Below are positions 52,272 through 64,000 of a DNA stretch of 64,000 nucleotides, piece by piece. The stretch comes from Sapria himalayana (taxonomy: Eukaryota; Streptophyta; Magnoliopsida; Malpighiales; Rafflesiaceae), in contig JAREIK010011456.1 of the NCBI GenBank assembly GCA_029783825.1, forward strand, positions 1 through 64,000. Direction: 5' to 3'. Position numbers and translations under genes: made by a program. Position 1 is the stretch's first letter. Every line of letters starts with the position of its first letter. The notes under the pieces are model-generated. The model saw only the letters and a list, made by a program, of their open reading frames with translations. It searched no databases and had not been told where the DNA came from.

Positions 52272-55200
52272 AATCACTAAAGGCCTAAACACTTAAATCA
52301 CTAAACTCCTAAACCCAAAAACACCTAAATACTTAAACCATTAAATCGATATATCCTGAATAATAAATAATATATCGCAATTTTATTTGTATTTGTTATA
52401 ATTTTAAATAATTATTTTATTAATTTATTTGTTTATTATTATAGAATTATAAATTACAAAATAAATAATGAGTAAGACAAATTAATTTAAATAATTTATC
52501 TATGATAACAAAAATATAATGTTATAAAAAAAGCAAAACATTAAAAAAATTATTATTAAGTAATATATTTTACTTAGATTTTGAATAAAATTAGATTTTG
52601 CAAATATATTTTAAATAATATCTATCTTATTAATAATAGTTTATTAAAGTTTTTTTGATCATTATTATAATATCTAGCAATGTAATTATTTATATTAAAT
52701 TTAATTCACTTATAATTATTAAGATTATTATAACTATATATTATATTTACATTTGAAAAAATTTAAAAATTATTATATTTTCAAAGGTTATAACCTTCAA
52801 AAATTAAAAAAATAATAAAAATAAATTTTTTGTTATATCATTGTTTAAATAAAACTTATAAACCACTAAATGCCTAAACACTTAAACCTCTAAACTCCTA
52901 AACAAAAAAGCGCCTAAATACTTAAACCTTTAAACTCGTAAACCTTAAATATAATTTAAATAATTTAATTAAATAAAAAAAATAAGCTTATAAAAAGAAG
53001 CAAAAACTAAAAAAAAATTATTATTTAGTAATAAAATTTACTTAGATTTTGAATATTTTTAGGTTTTGTAATTATATTTTAATTTATATCAATCATATTA
53101 ATAATAGCATATTAATTTATATTTTGATAATTGATATCATATATATCAATAAAATTAATTATATTTAGTTTATATTATATATAATTATAATGATTATTAT
53201 TACTAAATATTGTATTCACATTTTTAAAAAATTTTAAAATTATCACATTTTCAAAGGTTATAACCTTTCAAAATGTGAAAAATATCAAAATTTTGTTTTG
53301 GTTATTTCATTGTTTAAATAAAACCTATAAACCACTAAAAGCCTAAAAACATAAAATGCTAAAGTCATAAACGAAAAACTTCTAAATACTTAAAATATTA
53401 TAATTGTATACATTAATAATAATTCATAAATCTCATTTTAATTTTTATTCAGTATAATTTGTAATTTTTATTTTAATTATTTATCAGTTTATTTTTATAG
53501 AAATATTAATTACAAAATAAATTATTAGTGAGAAAGATCTAATTTAAATTAGACTGGTATACCCAAAATAATAAAGAATAAATCTCAATATATCTTTTTT
53601 CATTATAATTTTAAATATTCATTTTAATTATTTATTTGTTTATTTTTATATAAATATCAATTAAAAAATAAATTATGAGTTAGACAAATATAATTTATAT
53701 AAATTAATTTTCATCAAAAAAATATGGATAAACTTTTTAAAAGAAAAAAAAATTTCAAAACAACAAATTATTATATAGTAATATATTTTGATTTCTTTTG
53801 AATCACTTTATGTTTTTTTTTATATTTTAATTGATATCTATCTTATTAATAATAGATTAGTAATTTATTTTTTGATCATTTTTAGAATATTTATAAATAA
53901 TATTGGTTATATTGAATTTATATGATATATAAATATATTGATTATTATAACTAAATTTTGAATTGACATTTGAAAAAAATTGAAAATTTATTGTATTTTC
54001 AAATGTTATAACCTTTGAAAATATTAAAAAAAAATAAAAAGAAATATTTTGTTATTTTAATTTTTAAATAAAACCTATAAACCACAAAATGGATACACAG
54101 TTAAATCAGTAAACTCTTTAGGCTTGTAATGCCTAAATACATAAACAATTAAATTGCTATATACTACTTAATAATTAAGAAATCTAATTTTTATTTCAAT
54201 TTATTATTATTTTAAATATCATTTTAATTTTTTATAAGTTTATTTTATAGAAATATTTATTACAAAATAAATTATGAGTGCGACGAATATAATTTAAATA
54301 ATTTTTTTAATCAAAAAAAATATATGCTTATAAAATAAGTAAAATTTTAAAAATTAAAAATTATTATCCAATAATATATTTTACTTTAATTTTGAAGCAA
54401 TTTGGGTTTTGTAACGATTTTTTAATTAATATCAATCTTTTTATTAATAGTTTATTAATTTAAATTTTGATCATTATTATATTATCTATCAATAAAATGG
54501 TTTATATTGAATTTATATGATATATAATTATTAATATTATTATAACTAAATATTGTATTCACATTTCAACAAATTTTAAATATTATTAAAATTTCAAAGG
54601 TTATAACCTATGAAAATGAGAAAAAATTACAAATTTTTTTTGTTATTTTATTGTTTTAATAAACCCTATAAACCACTAAATGCATAAAAACATAAATTTC
54701 TAAACTCCTAAATGACAAAACCTTTAAATACTTAAACTATTAAACAGGTGTACATTAATAAAAAATCATAAATCTAAATTTAATTTTTGTTAAGTATAAT
54801 TTTAAATTTTAAATTTAATTATTTATCAGTTTATTTTTATAGAAATATAAATTACAAAATAAATTATTAGTGAAACATATCTATTTTGAATAATTTATTT
54901 TTTATCACAAAAAATATATATGCTTATAAAAATAGGCAAAATTTTAAAAACAAAAATTTATTAATTTGTAATATATTTTATTTTGATTTTGAATCATTTT
55001 TGTTTTTGCAATTATATTTTAATTTATATCATTCTTATTAATAATAGTTTATTAATTTTTTATTGATCATTATTATAATATCTATTAATAAAATTATTTA
55101 TATTGAGTTTACATTATATATAATTATTAAAAATATTATAACTAATTATTATATTAACATTTAAATAAAATTAAAAATTATTATATTTTCAAAGGTTATA

Positions 55201-58200
55201 ACCTTCAAAAATTAAAAAAAATCAAAAATTTAATTTTTAATTTTTTCATTCTTTAAATAAAAACTAGAAATCACTAAAGTCCTAAACACTTAAATCACTA
55301 AACCCCAAAACACCTAAATACTTAAACAATTAAACTAGTATATCCTAAATAATAAATAATACATCTCAATTTTATTTGTATTCAATATAATTTTAAATAT
55401 TCATTTTAATTATTTATTAGTTTATTTTTATAGAATTATAAATTATAAATTAAAAATAAATTATGTGGAAGACAAATATAATTTAAATAATTTATTTTTA
55501 ATTACAAAAAATATAAACTTATAAAAATAAGCAAAACGTCAAAAAAATTATTATTTAGTATTATATTTTACATTGATTTTGAATAAATTTACGTTTTGCA
55601 AATATATTTTAAAAATTATGTATCTTATTAATAATAGTTTATTAATTTGTTTTTTGATCATTAATATAATATCTATCATTATAATTATTTATATTGAATT
55701 AACATGATATATAATTATTAAGATTATCATTACTAAATATAGTATTCACATATAAAAAATTTAAAAATTGTTATATTTTCAAAGGTTATAACCATGAAAA
55801 AAATTAAAAAAAGTCAAAAAAATAACAAAAATAAATTTTTTGTTATTTCATTGTTTAAATAAAACTTATAAACCATTAAATACCTAAATACATAAATCTC
55901 TAAACTCCTAAACCCCGAAGCCCCTAAATACCTAAACCTTTAAATTCGTAAACCTTAAATATAATTTAAATAATTTATAGAAATATTAATTACAAAATAA
56001 ATTATGAGTGACAAATATAATTTAAATAATATATTTTTCTTCAAAAAAATGTATAAGCTTATAAAATGATGCAAAAACTAAAAAAAATTCTTATTTAGTA
56101 ATAAATTTTACTTTGATTTTAAATCATTTAAGGTTTTTTAATTATATTTTAATTTATATCTATCATATTAATAATAGTTTATTCATTTCTTTTTTGATAA
56201 TTGATATAATATGTATCAATAAAATTATTTTTATTTATTTTATATTATATATAGTTATAATGATTATTATTACTAAATATTGTATTCACATTTTTAAAAA
56301 ATTTTAAAATTTTTATATTTTCAAATGTTAATGCATTTGAAAATTTGAAAAAATATCAAAAATAAATTTTTTGTTATTTCATTATTTAAATAAAAGCTAT
56401 AAACCATTAAATGCGCAAATACTTAAATCAATAACTCCAAAATCTCTAAAAACCTAAATAGATAAATTTGTAAATAGGTATATCCTACATAATAAATAAT
56501 AAATCTCATTTTTATTTTTTTCATTATAATTTTAAATATTCATTTTAATTATTTATTTATTTATTTTTATATAAATATTAATTACAAAATAAATTATAAG
56601 TTATACAAATATAATTTATATAAATTATTTTTCAACAAAAAAATATAGATAAACTTAATAAAAGAAGAAAAAAATTAAAAATAAAAAAAATTTTTATATT
56701 AATATATTTTACTTTGTTTCTAAATCATTTTAGGTTTTGTAATTATATTTTAATTGATATCTAACTTATCAATAATAGATTATTTATTTATTTTTTGATC
56801 ATTATTAGAATATTTATCAATAAAAATGTTTATATTGAATTTATATGATATATAGATTTAATAATTATTATAACTAAATATTGTATTAACTTTTGAAAAA
56901 AGTTTTAAAATTTTTATATTTTCAAAGATTATAACCTTTGAACATTTGAAAAAATAAAAACAATATTTTTTTTATTTCATTGTTTAAATAAAACATATAA
57001 ATCACTAAATGCCTAAATACTTAAATCACTAAACTACAAAATCCTGATCCCCCTATATAGATAATCCTTTAAACCGATATACCCTAAATAATAATTAATA
57101 AATCTCATTTTTATTGGTTTTCATTATAATTTAAAAAATTCATTTTGATTGTTAAGTTTTTTATTTATATATATATATTAATTATAAAATAAAATATGAT
57201 TTAAAAATATAATTTATAAAAATTATTTTCATTAATAAATAGATAACCTTATAAAAAGAATAAAAATTTAAAAACAAATAATTATTATTAAGTAATATAT
57301 TTTACTTTGCTTTTGTATCATTTTAGGTTTTGATATTATATTTTAAGTAATATCAATCTTATTCATAATAGATTTTAAATTTATTTTTTGATAATTATTA
57401 GAATATATATCAATAAAATTGTTTATATTGAATTTATATGATATATAATTATTATGATTATTATAAATAAATATTGTATTCACTTTTGAAAAAAATTTAA
57501 AAATTATTATATTTTCAAAGGTTATAATCATAAAAAATGAGAAAGAATAAAAAAAAAATTTTTTTGTTATTTATTTTTAAAATAAAACCTATAGACCACT
57601 AAATGTTTAGTTAATTAAATCAGTAGCTCATAAAACCTGAAACCCCTAAATACATAAACCTTATATCATCTGTATACTACTTAATAAATAATAAATCTCA
57701 TTTTTATTTCTATTTATTATAATTTTAAACTTTCATTTTAATTATTAATAGTTTAATTTTTTAGAAAAATTAATTAGCAAATAAATTTCGAGTGAGATAG
57801 ATATTATTTAAATAATTTATTTTTAATCATAAAAAAATATAAGCTTGTAAAAAGATGGAAAATTTTAAAAATTAAATATTATTATTTAGTAATATATTTT
57901 TATTTGATTTTGAATCATTTTGTGTTATGTAAATATATTTTAATTAATATTTATATTATTAATAATAGTTTATTTATTTAATTTTTGATCATTATTATAA
58001 TATCTATCTTTAAAATTATTTATATTGAAATTATATCATATATAATTAATACGATTAATATAATTATCATGGTATTCACATTTCAAAAGAATTTAAAAAT
58101 TATTTTATTTTTAAAGGTTATAACCTTTCAAAATCAAAAAAAAATTATTTTTATTATACAAATAAAACCTATATACCACTAAATGCCTAAAAGCTTAAAT

Positions 58201-58267
58201 TTCTAAACACCTAAATGACAAAACCCATAAATAATCGATCCATTCAACTGGTATACCATATATAATA

Positions 58268-58840
58268 TTTGAGCAATTGTGCTTCCACGGTAGTGAGATT
58301 GAGATACAGAAATACAAAAACAATAGAAAACAAGCAATATATATATATCTCAATTCAGCAACTATCTTTGATAGAATCAAAAAATGAGAAATAAACACCG
58401 AAAATAACATGGTTCGCTAGTCGCTTAGTACGACTTGCTAAATCCACCAGAAAATGTTTATGCGTTACAAATTAAAGCAACAGAAATGACTTACAGTATG
58501 CAGCACACAGAATAGTCACGATAAATCGCACAGAGAGAGAGAGAGAGACAATGAAATGTTTCACGGGTCCAAAAACAGTCACCCAAAAATAAAATTACAA
58601 AACATTTTATATTAAAATTTATCTCGGTTCATTTAACCGTAGCAGGTCGGATCATGAGATGGGCCAGGCTCTGCTCCAAATTTGGCCCGCTGTTCGGTTA
58701 GTGAGACCTCCGTTATTGTGCTACTGCTTCATCCCCAATCTTTTAATATTTCCTTTCCTGCACTTACATGAAAATATTAAAAAAGAATAAATATTTGGTT
58801 ATACAAACAGATTATCAAATAATAAATTACATATACATCA
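58268..58840. other. 573-bp non-satellite insertion of unknown origin
   Basis: Satellite stops after CCATATATAATA and resumes at about 58841 with ATAATAAATCTTAAATCTC. The piece between has much higher G+C content (for example GGGCCAGGCTCTGCTCC near 58662). It holds an (AG)8 run at 58532-58547, a (TA)n run near 58340 and a mixture of plant-like non-coding sequence. I see no clear terminal inverted repeats, target duplication or long open frame. The minus strand reads like a promoter/leader or LTR fragment, with pyrimidine-rich CTCTCT, but this is only a suggestion. The short open frame crossing the left edge (58195-58410, minus) includes satellite and is not credible as a gene. Confidence 0.75.
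58532..58547 (+). repeat. (AG)8 microsatellite
   Basis: Eight AG units inside the non-satellite insertion; a CT run on the other strand. Confidence 0.9.
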
Positions 58841-61787
58841 ATAATAAATCTTAAATCTCATTTTAATTTGTATTCATTATAATTTTAAATATTTATATAA
58901 ATATTAATTACAAAATAAATAATTAGTCGAACAAATATAATATTAATAATTTACTTTTAATAAAAAAAATATAATCTTATAAAAAGAAGTAAAAATTTAA
59001 AAACAAAAAATTATTATTTAGTAATTAATTTTACATTGATTTTGAATCATTTTAGGTTTTGTAATTATATTTTAATTTATATCTATCATATTAATAATAG
59101 TTTATTAATTTATTTTTTGATAATTGATATCATATCTATCAATAAAATTATTTATGATTAGTTTATATTATATATAATTATAATGATTATTATTACTAAA
59201 TATTTTATTCACATTTTAAAATAAAATTTGAAAATTATTATATTTTCAAATGTGAAAAAATAAAAAAAATAATTTTTTTGTTATTTCATTGTTTAAATAT
59301 ATCCTATAAACCACTAAATGCATAAATACTTAAATCAATAACTCCTAAATCTAGAAAACCCTAAATAAATAATCATTTTAAACTGGTATACGCTAAATAA
59401 TAAATTATAAATAATAAGAAATAAATAATAAATCTCAATATTATTTTTTTTAATTATAATTTAAAATATTCATTTTAATTATTTATTCATTTATTTTTAT
59501 ATAATTATTAATTACAGAATAAATTGAGTTAGAAAATAAAATTTATATAATTATTTTTCATCAAAAAATTATAAATAAACTTTTTAAAAGAAAAAAAATT
59601 CAAAACGAAAAATTATTATATAGTAATATATTTTGCTTTGTTTCTGAATCATTTTAGGTTTTGTAATTATATTTAAATTGATATCTATCTTATTAATAAT
59701 AGATTATTAATTTATTCTTTGATCATTATTAGAATATTTATCAATAAAAAATATTTATATTGAATTTATATGATATATAAATATAATGATTATTATAAAT
59801 AAATATAGTATTCACTTTTGAAAATAATTTAAAATTGTTATATTTTCAAAGGTTATAACCTTTGAAAATATCAAAAAATAAAAAAAATAAATTTTTTGAT
59901 ATTTTTTTTAAAAAAACACCTATAAACCACTAAATGCATACACAGTTAAATCAGTAAACTCCTAAACCCCGTAATGCCAAAATACATAAACCATTAAACT
60001 GCTATATACTACTTAATAATCACTAAATCTAATTTTTAATTTTATTTATTATATTTTTAAATATTCATTTTAATTATTTATTAGTTTATTTTTAAAGAAA
60101 TATTTATTACAAAATAAATTATGAGTGCGACAATTATAATTTAAAAAATATATATGCTTATAAAAGAAGTAAAAATTTAAAAAATAAAAATTGTTATCCA
60201 GAAATATATTATTTTAATAATTTTGTTTCAATTTGGGTTTTGTAATTATTTTTTAATTAATATCTATCTTAATATCAATAGTTTATAAATTTAATTTTGA
60301 TCATTATTATAATATATATCAATAAAATTGTTTATATTGAATTTATATGTTATATAATTATTAATATTATTATAACTAAGTATTGTATTCATATTTCAAA
60401 AAATTTTAAATATTATTATATTCTCAAATGTTAAAACTTATGAAAATGAGAAAAAATTATAAATTTTTTTTTAATATTTTATTTTTTTAAATAAAACGTA
60501 TAAACCACTAAAAGCCTAAAAACATAAATCGCTAAAATCCAAAATTAAAAAACCTCTAAATACTTAATCTATTAAACTTGTATATTGTAATAATAAATCA
60601 TAAATCTCATTTTAAATTTTATTCAGTAGAATTTTAAATTTTTATTTTAAATATTTATCAGTTTATTTTTATAGAAATATTAAATAATAAATAAATTATT
60701 AGTGAGAAATATCTAATTTAATGTAAACCGGTATCCCTAAATAATAAATAATAAATCTCATTTTTTTAATTAAAATTTTAAATATTCATTTTAATTATTT
60801 TTTTGTTTATTTTTATAAATATATTAATTACAGAATAAATTATGAGTTAAACAAATATAATTTATATAAATTATTTTTCGTTAAAAAAATATACATAAAC
60901 TTTTTAAAAGAAAAAAAAATTCAAAACAAAAAATTATTATATAGTAATATATTTTGCTTTGCTTCTGAATTATTTTAGGTTTTGTAATTATATTTTAATT
61001 GATATCTATCTTATTAATAATAGATTATTAAGTTATTTTTTCATCATTATTATAATACTTATCAATAAAAATGTTTATATTGAATTTACAAAATATATAA
61101 TTATAAAGATTATTATAACTAAATATTATTTTTACATTTGAATATAATTTAAAAATTATTATATTTTTAAAGGTTATCATATAAACTACTAAATGCCTAA
61201 ACACTTAAATCACTAAACTCCTAAACTCCTAAATAATTAATCATAAATCTCATTTTTATTTGTATTCATTATAATTTAATATTCATTTTAATTATTTGTT
61301 AGTTTATTTTTATTAAAATATTAATTTCAAAATAAAATTATGAATGAGTCAAATATAATTTAAATAATTTATCTTCATCAAAAAAATTTATAAGCTTATA
61401 CAAATAATCAAAAATTTAAAAATAAATAATTATTATTTAGTAATATATTTTACTTTGATTTTTAATCGTTTTACGTTTTGCAAATATATTTTAATTAATA
61501 TCCATCTTATTAATAATAGTTTATTAATCTATTTTATGATCAGTATTATAATATCTATCAATAAAATTATTTATATTGAATTTACATTATATTTAAATTT
61601 TATGATTATTATAATTAAATATTATATTAACATTTGAAAAAAAATAAAAAATTATAATATTTTAAATGGTTATAACCTTGAAAATGAGAAAAAATCATAG
61701 AAATAAAGTTTTTGTTATTTAATTATTTAAATAAAACCTATAAACAACAAAATACCTAAACTCTTAAATTAATAAACTTCTAAACCA
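58841..61787 (-). repeat. A+T-rich satellite array, minus-oriented block 4b, right edge
   Basis: Monomers continue after the insertion. Degenerate dyads lie near 59250, 60434 and 61175, with a complete 32-bp palindrome at 59840-59871 and a further core near 61672. The array ends within the octamer segment at about 61787 (CTTCTAAACCA, then unrelated GATACTGCTCACC). Edge monomers look somewhat more damaged, for example a dyad reduced to AAAGGTTATCATATAAACTA at about 61170. No gene is visible. Confidence 0.9.
59840..59871. repeat. Longest perfect satellite dyad (32 bp)
   Basis: ATATTTTCAAAGGTTA (59840-59855) followed by its exact reverse complement (59856-59871), despite the surrounding edge monomers being degraded. 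Confidence 0.88.
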
Positions 61788-63015
61788 TGATACTGCTCAC
61801 CACACACACATAGCGATGGACCATAGTACACACGTGCACATATTCTTGTTCATTTTGGTGTAGTATTTAGAGGGGCCAGCAATTCCTGTAAGCAGCCAGA
61901 AATATGGGCCACCAACTTGTAGAGGGCCCCACTAGCAAGTCGGGATGATAACATTCAGACAACTGACGAGATCAAGCAAAGTGGTAGGGAGTAATCACAG
62001 GAGTAGCAAGAAGTGGGCCCCACTAGCCCTATCAGGCAGCATAGAGGGCCACCCAATCGTCGCCCAACAGGAGTAGTGGGAAATCCATTATTAATTGGAG
62101 AGCCGGCAAAATCCAAAGCATCACCAAGTAGGGCTAGTAAGCAATGGAGTCCATACCAGCCACACGGGAGCGAAAGATTCAAACTTGTAGTTTATGTTTG
62201 TAGTCTTATTTGTATTTTAGACTTTGTTTGCACCATGTACTTGGAGAGATGGTTCATGACATACTCACACACTCAATCTTCTCTGTTCTATATGTAGCAT
62301 GCAATGAGGGCAACTAGACCCATGAGTATCTCTAAGTGGGGCCCACTAATGCATTTTGTAAATATACATTAGGCGATGCTACACTCCCGGGAGCAGAGGA
62401 CCCATCTTTATAGCATTTTGTAATTTTACTTGTATTCTAGCTTGGTTGTATGCGTAGATAATTAGACTATGAGATTGACCTCATCACACATGCACACCAA
62501 TGCATGCAGATTTTTTCATATTTTGTCGGTGCAACATACAGCCAGTTCTTGGAACTTGTGGAGGAAGCATTCTAACCCAAGAGATACTCCTTTGAAGATC
62601 ATTTGAGCAAAAGAATGTAGAATTCAGAGGAGAGAATGAATTGACAATGTGCCGTAGATATGGACTTGTGGATTTATGGTTATTCAGTTTTACATTTATT
62701 CCATTACATAGCAATGACATAGGCAAATGCTTGTTGCTGCATGTCACACACATGCACAATCCGAATGGAAAGGATGCATTGCGCATAATGACTCAATGCC
62801 AACTCTGAGGTCCCGGAATGCCAGGTGATTTTAGTTGTATTAGTGCGCTTGGAATTATTAGGCTTTTTGTTTTTTTATCTATTTTATGCATAGAATCATT
62901 AAGGTGCATAGTATTTGGTGGGCTGACCTAAATTAGTCAGCTTTTTAGTCTCTTGTAAGTTGTGTGCCTAAATGATAAAAAAAGTGTGTATTTTCCAAAA
63001 AAAAAACAAAAAAAA
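61788..63015. other. Non-satellite flank, no convincing gene
   Basis: Base composition becomes ordinary at 61788. A short CA run lies at 61801-61810. The word GGGCCCCACTAG occurs at about 61925 and 62014, and GTGGGGCCCAC at about 62336. Overlapping short frames exist on both strands (62013-62297 plus, 61955-62182 minus, 62484-62786 minus), but none shows a domain I recognise, and they look like chance frames in non-coding or decayed repeat DNA. An A-rich run at 62998-63015 could be the tail of a retroelement or chance. Confidence 0.6.
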
Positions 63016-63091
63016 CCATTAACCTTAAACTTTAAATACTAAACCTTAAACCATAAACTCTAACCCTAATCCATAAACCCTAAATCCTAAA
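63016..63091. repeat. Degenerate interstitial telomere-like array (CCCTAAA type)
   Basis: Eleven consecutive units in 7-bp phase (one is 6 bp), all ending TAA or TAAA, with variants such as CCTTAAA, CCATAAA and CCCTAAA (63078-63084). The plant telo-box word AAACCCTAA is at 63075-63083. It lies directly after an A-rich run. Its period is 7 bp, whereas the satellite octamers have an 8-bp period. Confidence 0.75.
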
Positions 63092-64000
63092 TCTCATGTT
63101 TTATGCTTATATAATCAAATGACTAAGTGTTAAATTTTAATTGAAATTCTCAACTTTTAGGAATGTCATACATTTATCTTTTTGTATATGTAACACAAAG
63201 TCATGACTCAAGGGGAGAGTTATGGATTCATTATCTTTCTTGCTTTAGATTATTGTAGCACTAGCAATGGTCATGATTGTAAATTTTGTCTCTAGAACAC
63301 AAAATCATATCGATGAGAATATGCCATAACTTGTGTCTCTCTGTTGAACATATTTTTATGGCAAGCACTAAGAATGATCATAAATACATATTTAATCACT
63401 ATAATATTGGGTCACAGTATTGGATATGATCATAGCTTGTGCATTTTATCTTTATATTGCAAAGTCATTGCACTAAGAATGATAGTAACTTTGGACATTC
63501 CTCAAGAGCAAAAGTCATGACCCTAGAAATAGTTAAAGCTCGAGTACTACTCTTTATAACTTTCTATAGCTAAAATTCTTGGGATTGGAAATATCACTAT
63601 GGCTTTTTCCTTTGATTTGTGACCTCAAGTGTCAATATGCAAGACTAATATTTTGAGCAATGATTAAAACCTTTAAGACATTTGAATATGATTCATTTAC
63701 ACCTTTTTGGGTATTGTGAGCTTGTATACATAACTCATTTAACATAAAAAGAAAGAAATGATACTTTTCATATCCATGAGGATATAAAAAAAGGGCTTAG
63801 ACATGCCAATAAAATAAATTTTTTGAATCTTGATTGAAAGAGAGCACATACTTCTTGCCATGCTCAAACCACCCACGGGCTAGTTTGTTCTAATTGGCTA
63901 CATGGTGGTTATTTTTTTAGAGGTGAACTATGTTTTAATAAAATTGCTTTGAGAGTGTGCATGAGAAATATTTTAGAAAAATTACAATAATCAATATAAA
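63092..64000. other. Unannotated flank
   Basis: About 900 bp of ordinary A+T-rich plant-like intergenic DNA with no satellite, no recognisable repeat structure and no open frame of note. I see nothing else to report here. Confidence 0.5.

Larger units (their letters stand above)
45417..58267 (-). repeat. A+T-rich satellite array, minus-oriented block 4a
   Basis: Begins directly at the transposon breakpoint. Dyad centres are near 45872, 46465, 47062, 47655, 48812, 49554, 50150, 50745, 51591, 52788, 53264, 54011, 54602, 55198, 55790, 56330, 56933, 57523 and 58120. Shortened or damaged monomers occur at about 45560-45580 (internal deletion), 48340 (a dyad-free joint between two subtypes), 51140-51148 and 52130-52270. 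The E-D-C-B-A order at 48812-51144 is the mirror of 31512-33993. The segment 53264-56330 contains two examples of the subtype whose next monomer is shortened. No gene is visible. Confidence 0.92.

Noticed and set aside
58195..58410. 71-codon minus-strand frame across the edge of the orphan insert
   Set aside because: It reads from the insert into satellite, so it cannot be an old gene; hydrophobic look is due to A/T content.
1..61787. CRISPR-like array
   Set aside because: The repeats are about 600 bp, contiguous, and belong to a plant-type satellite; there are no short repeats with unique spacers and no cas genes.
1..61787. Organelle (mitochondrial or plastid) origin because of high A/T
   Set aside because: No organelle genes, tRNAs or rRNAs; tandem satellite with nuclear hAT elements instead.
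62013..62297. 94-codon frame, overlapped by a minus-strand frame at 61955-62182
   Set aside because: Two overlapping frames of similar size in opposite strands, no recognised domain and no supporting signals. Probably chance.
62336..62346. GTGGGGCCCAC as a TCP-type promoter element
   Set aside because: The word fits such sites but no gene or transcription start is visible nearby; a single 11-bp match is weak.
62484..62786. 100-codon minus-strand frame in the flank
   Set aside because: No domain or family recognised; residue composition looks random. Transcript evidence would be needed.

Overview
The window looks like nuclear heterochromatin of a flowering plant. There is no intact, recognisable protein-coding gene. 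The grounds for a plant are two decayed Ac/RICESLEEPER-type hAT transposons, a short degenerate array of the plant telomere heptamer (CCCTAAA-like) at 63016-63091, and the general style of the repeats. I cannot name the species.

Positions 1 to about 61,787 are one very A+T-rich satellite array (about 85 % A/T in lines I counted by eye), broken by three insertions. The basic monomer is about 595-605 bp; a common longer form of about 742 bp contains a partial internal duplication. Each monomer carries (i) a dyad built on the core AAGGTTATAACCTT, often extended to a perfect 26-32 bp palindrome; (ii) a G-rich strand segment of about 90 bp made of phased 8-bp units of the form TTTAGNNN, resembling degenerate telomere repeats; and (iii) a conserved GGTATACC palindrome on the far side of that segment. 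Monomers fall into recognisable subtypes that recur in the same order far apart, so there is higher-order structure. Orientation switches three times: plus (1-5835), minus (about 6131-13444), plus (13445-45416), minus (45417-61787). The first switch is a scrambled hairpin-rich patch, the second has about 5 bp of microhomology, and the third cuts a transposon.

Insertions: a 3.56-kb hAT element (19419-22980) with terminal inverted repeats and an 8-bp target duplication in the satellite; a second copy (43160-45416) with the same left junction but truncated at the third orientation switch; and a 0.57-kb piece of ordinary, non-satellite DNA (58268-58840). Both hAT copies carry dead transposase genes that share a frameshift and stops. 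They also share private variants in the flanking satellite, so they are one insertion later duplicated with its surroundings. Sequence identity between them rises steeply from the 5' end to the breakpoint.

The last 2.2 kb (61788-64000) is non-satellite flank of ordinary base composition without a convincing gene. The array edge lies inside the telomere-like octamer segment, and a true 7-bp telomere-like array lies 1.2 kb further out. I found no new gene system. What deserves attention is the architecture of the satellite: its dyad, its telomere-like octamers, and its mosaic of inverted and duplicated blocks.
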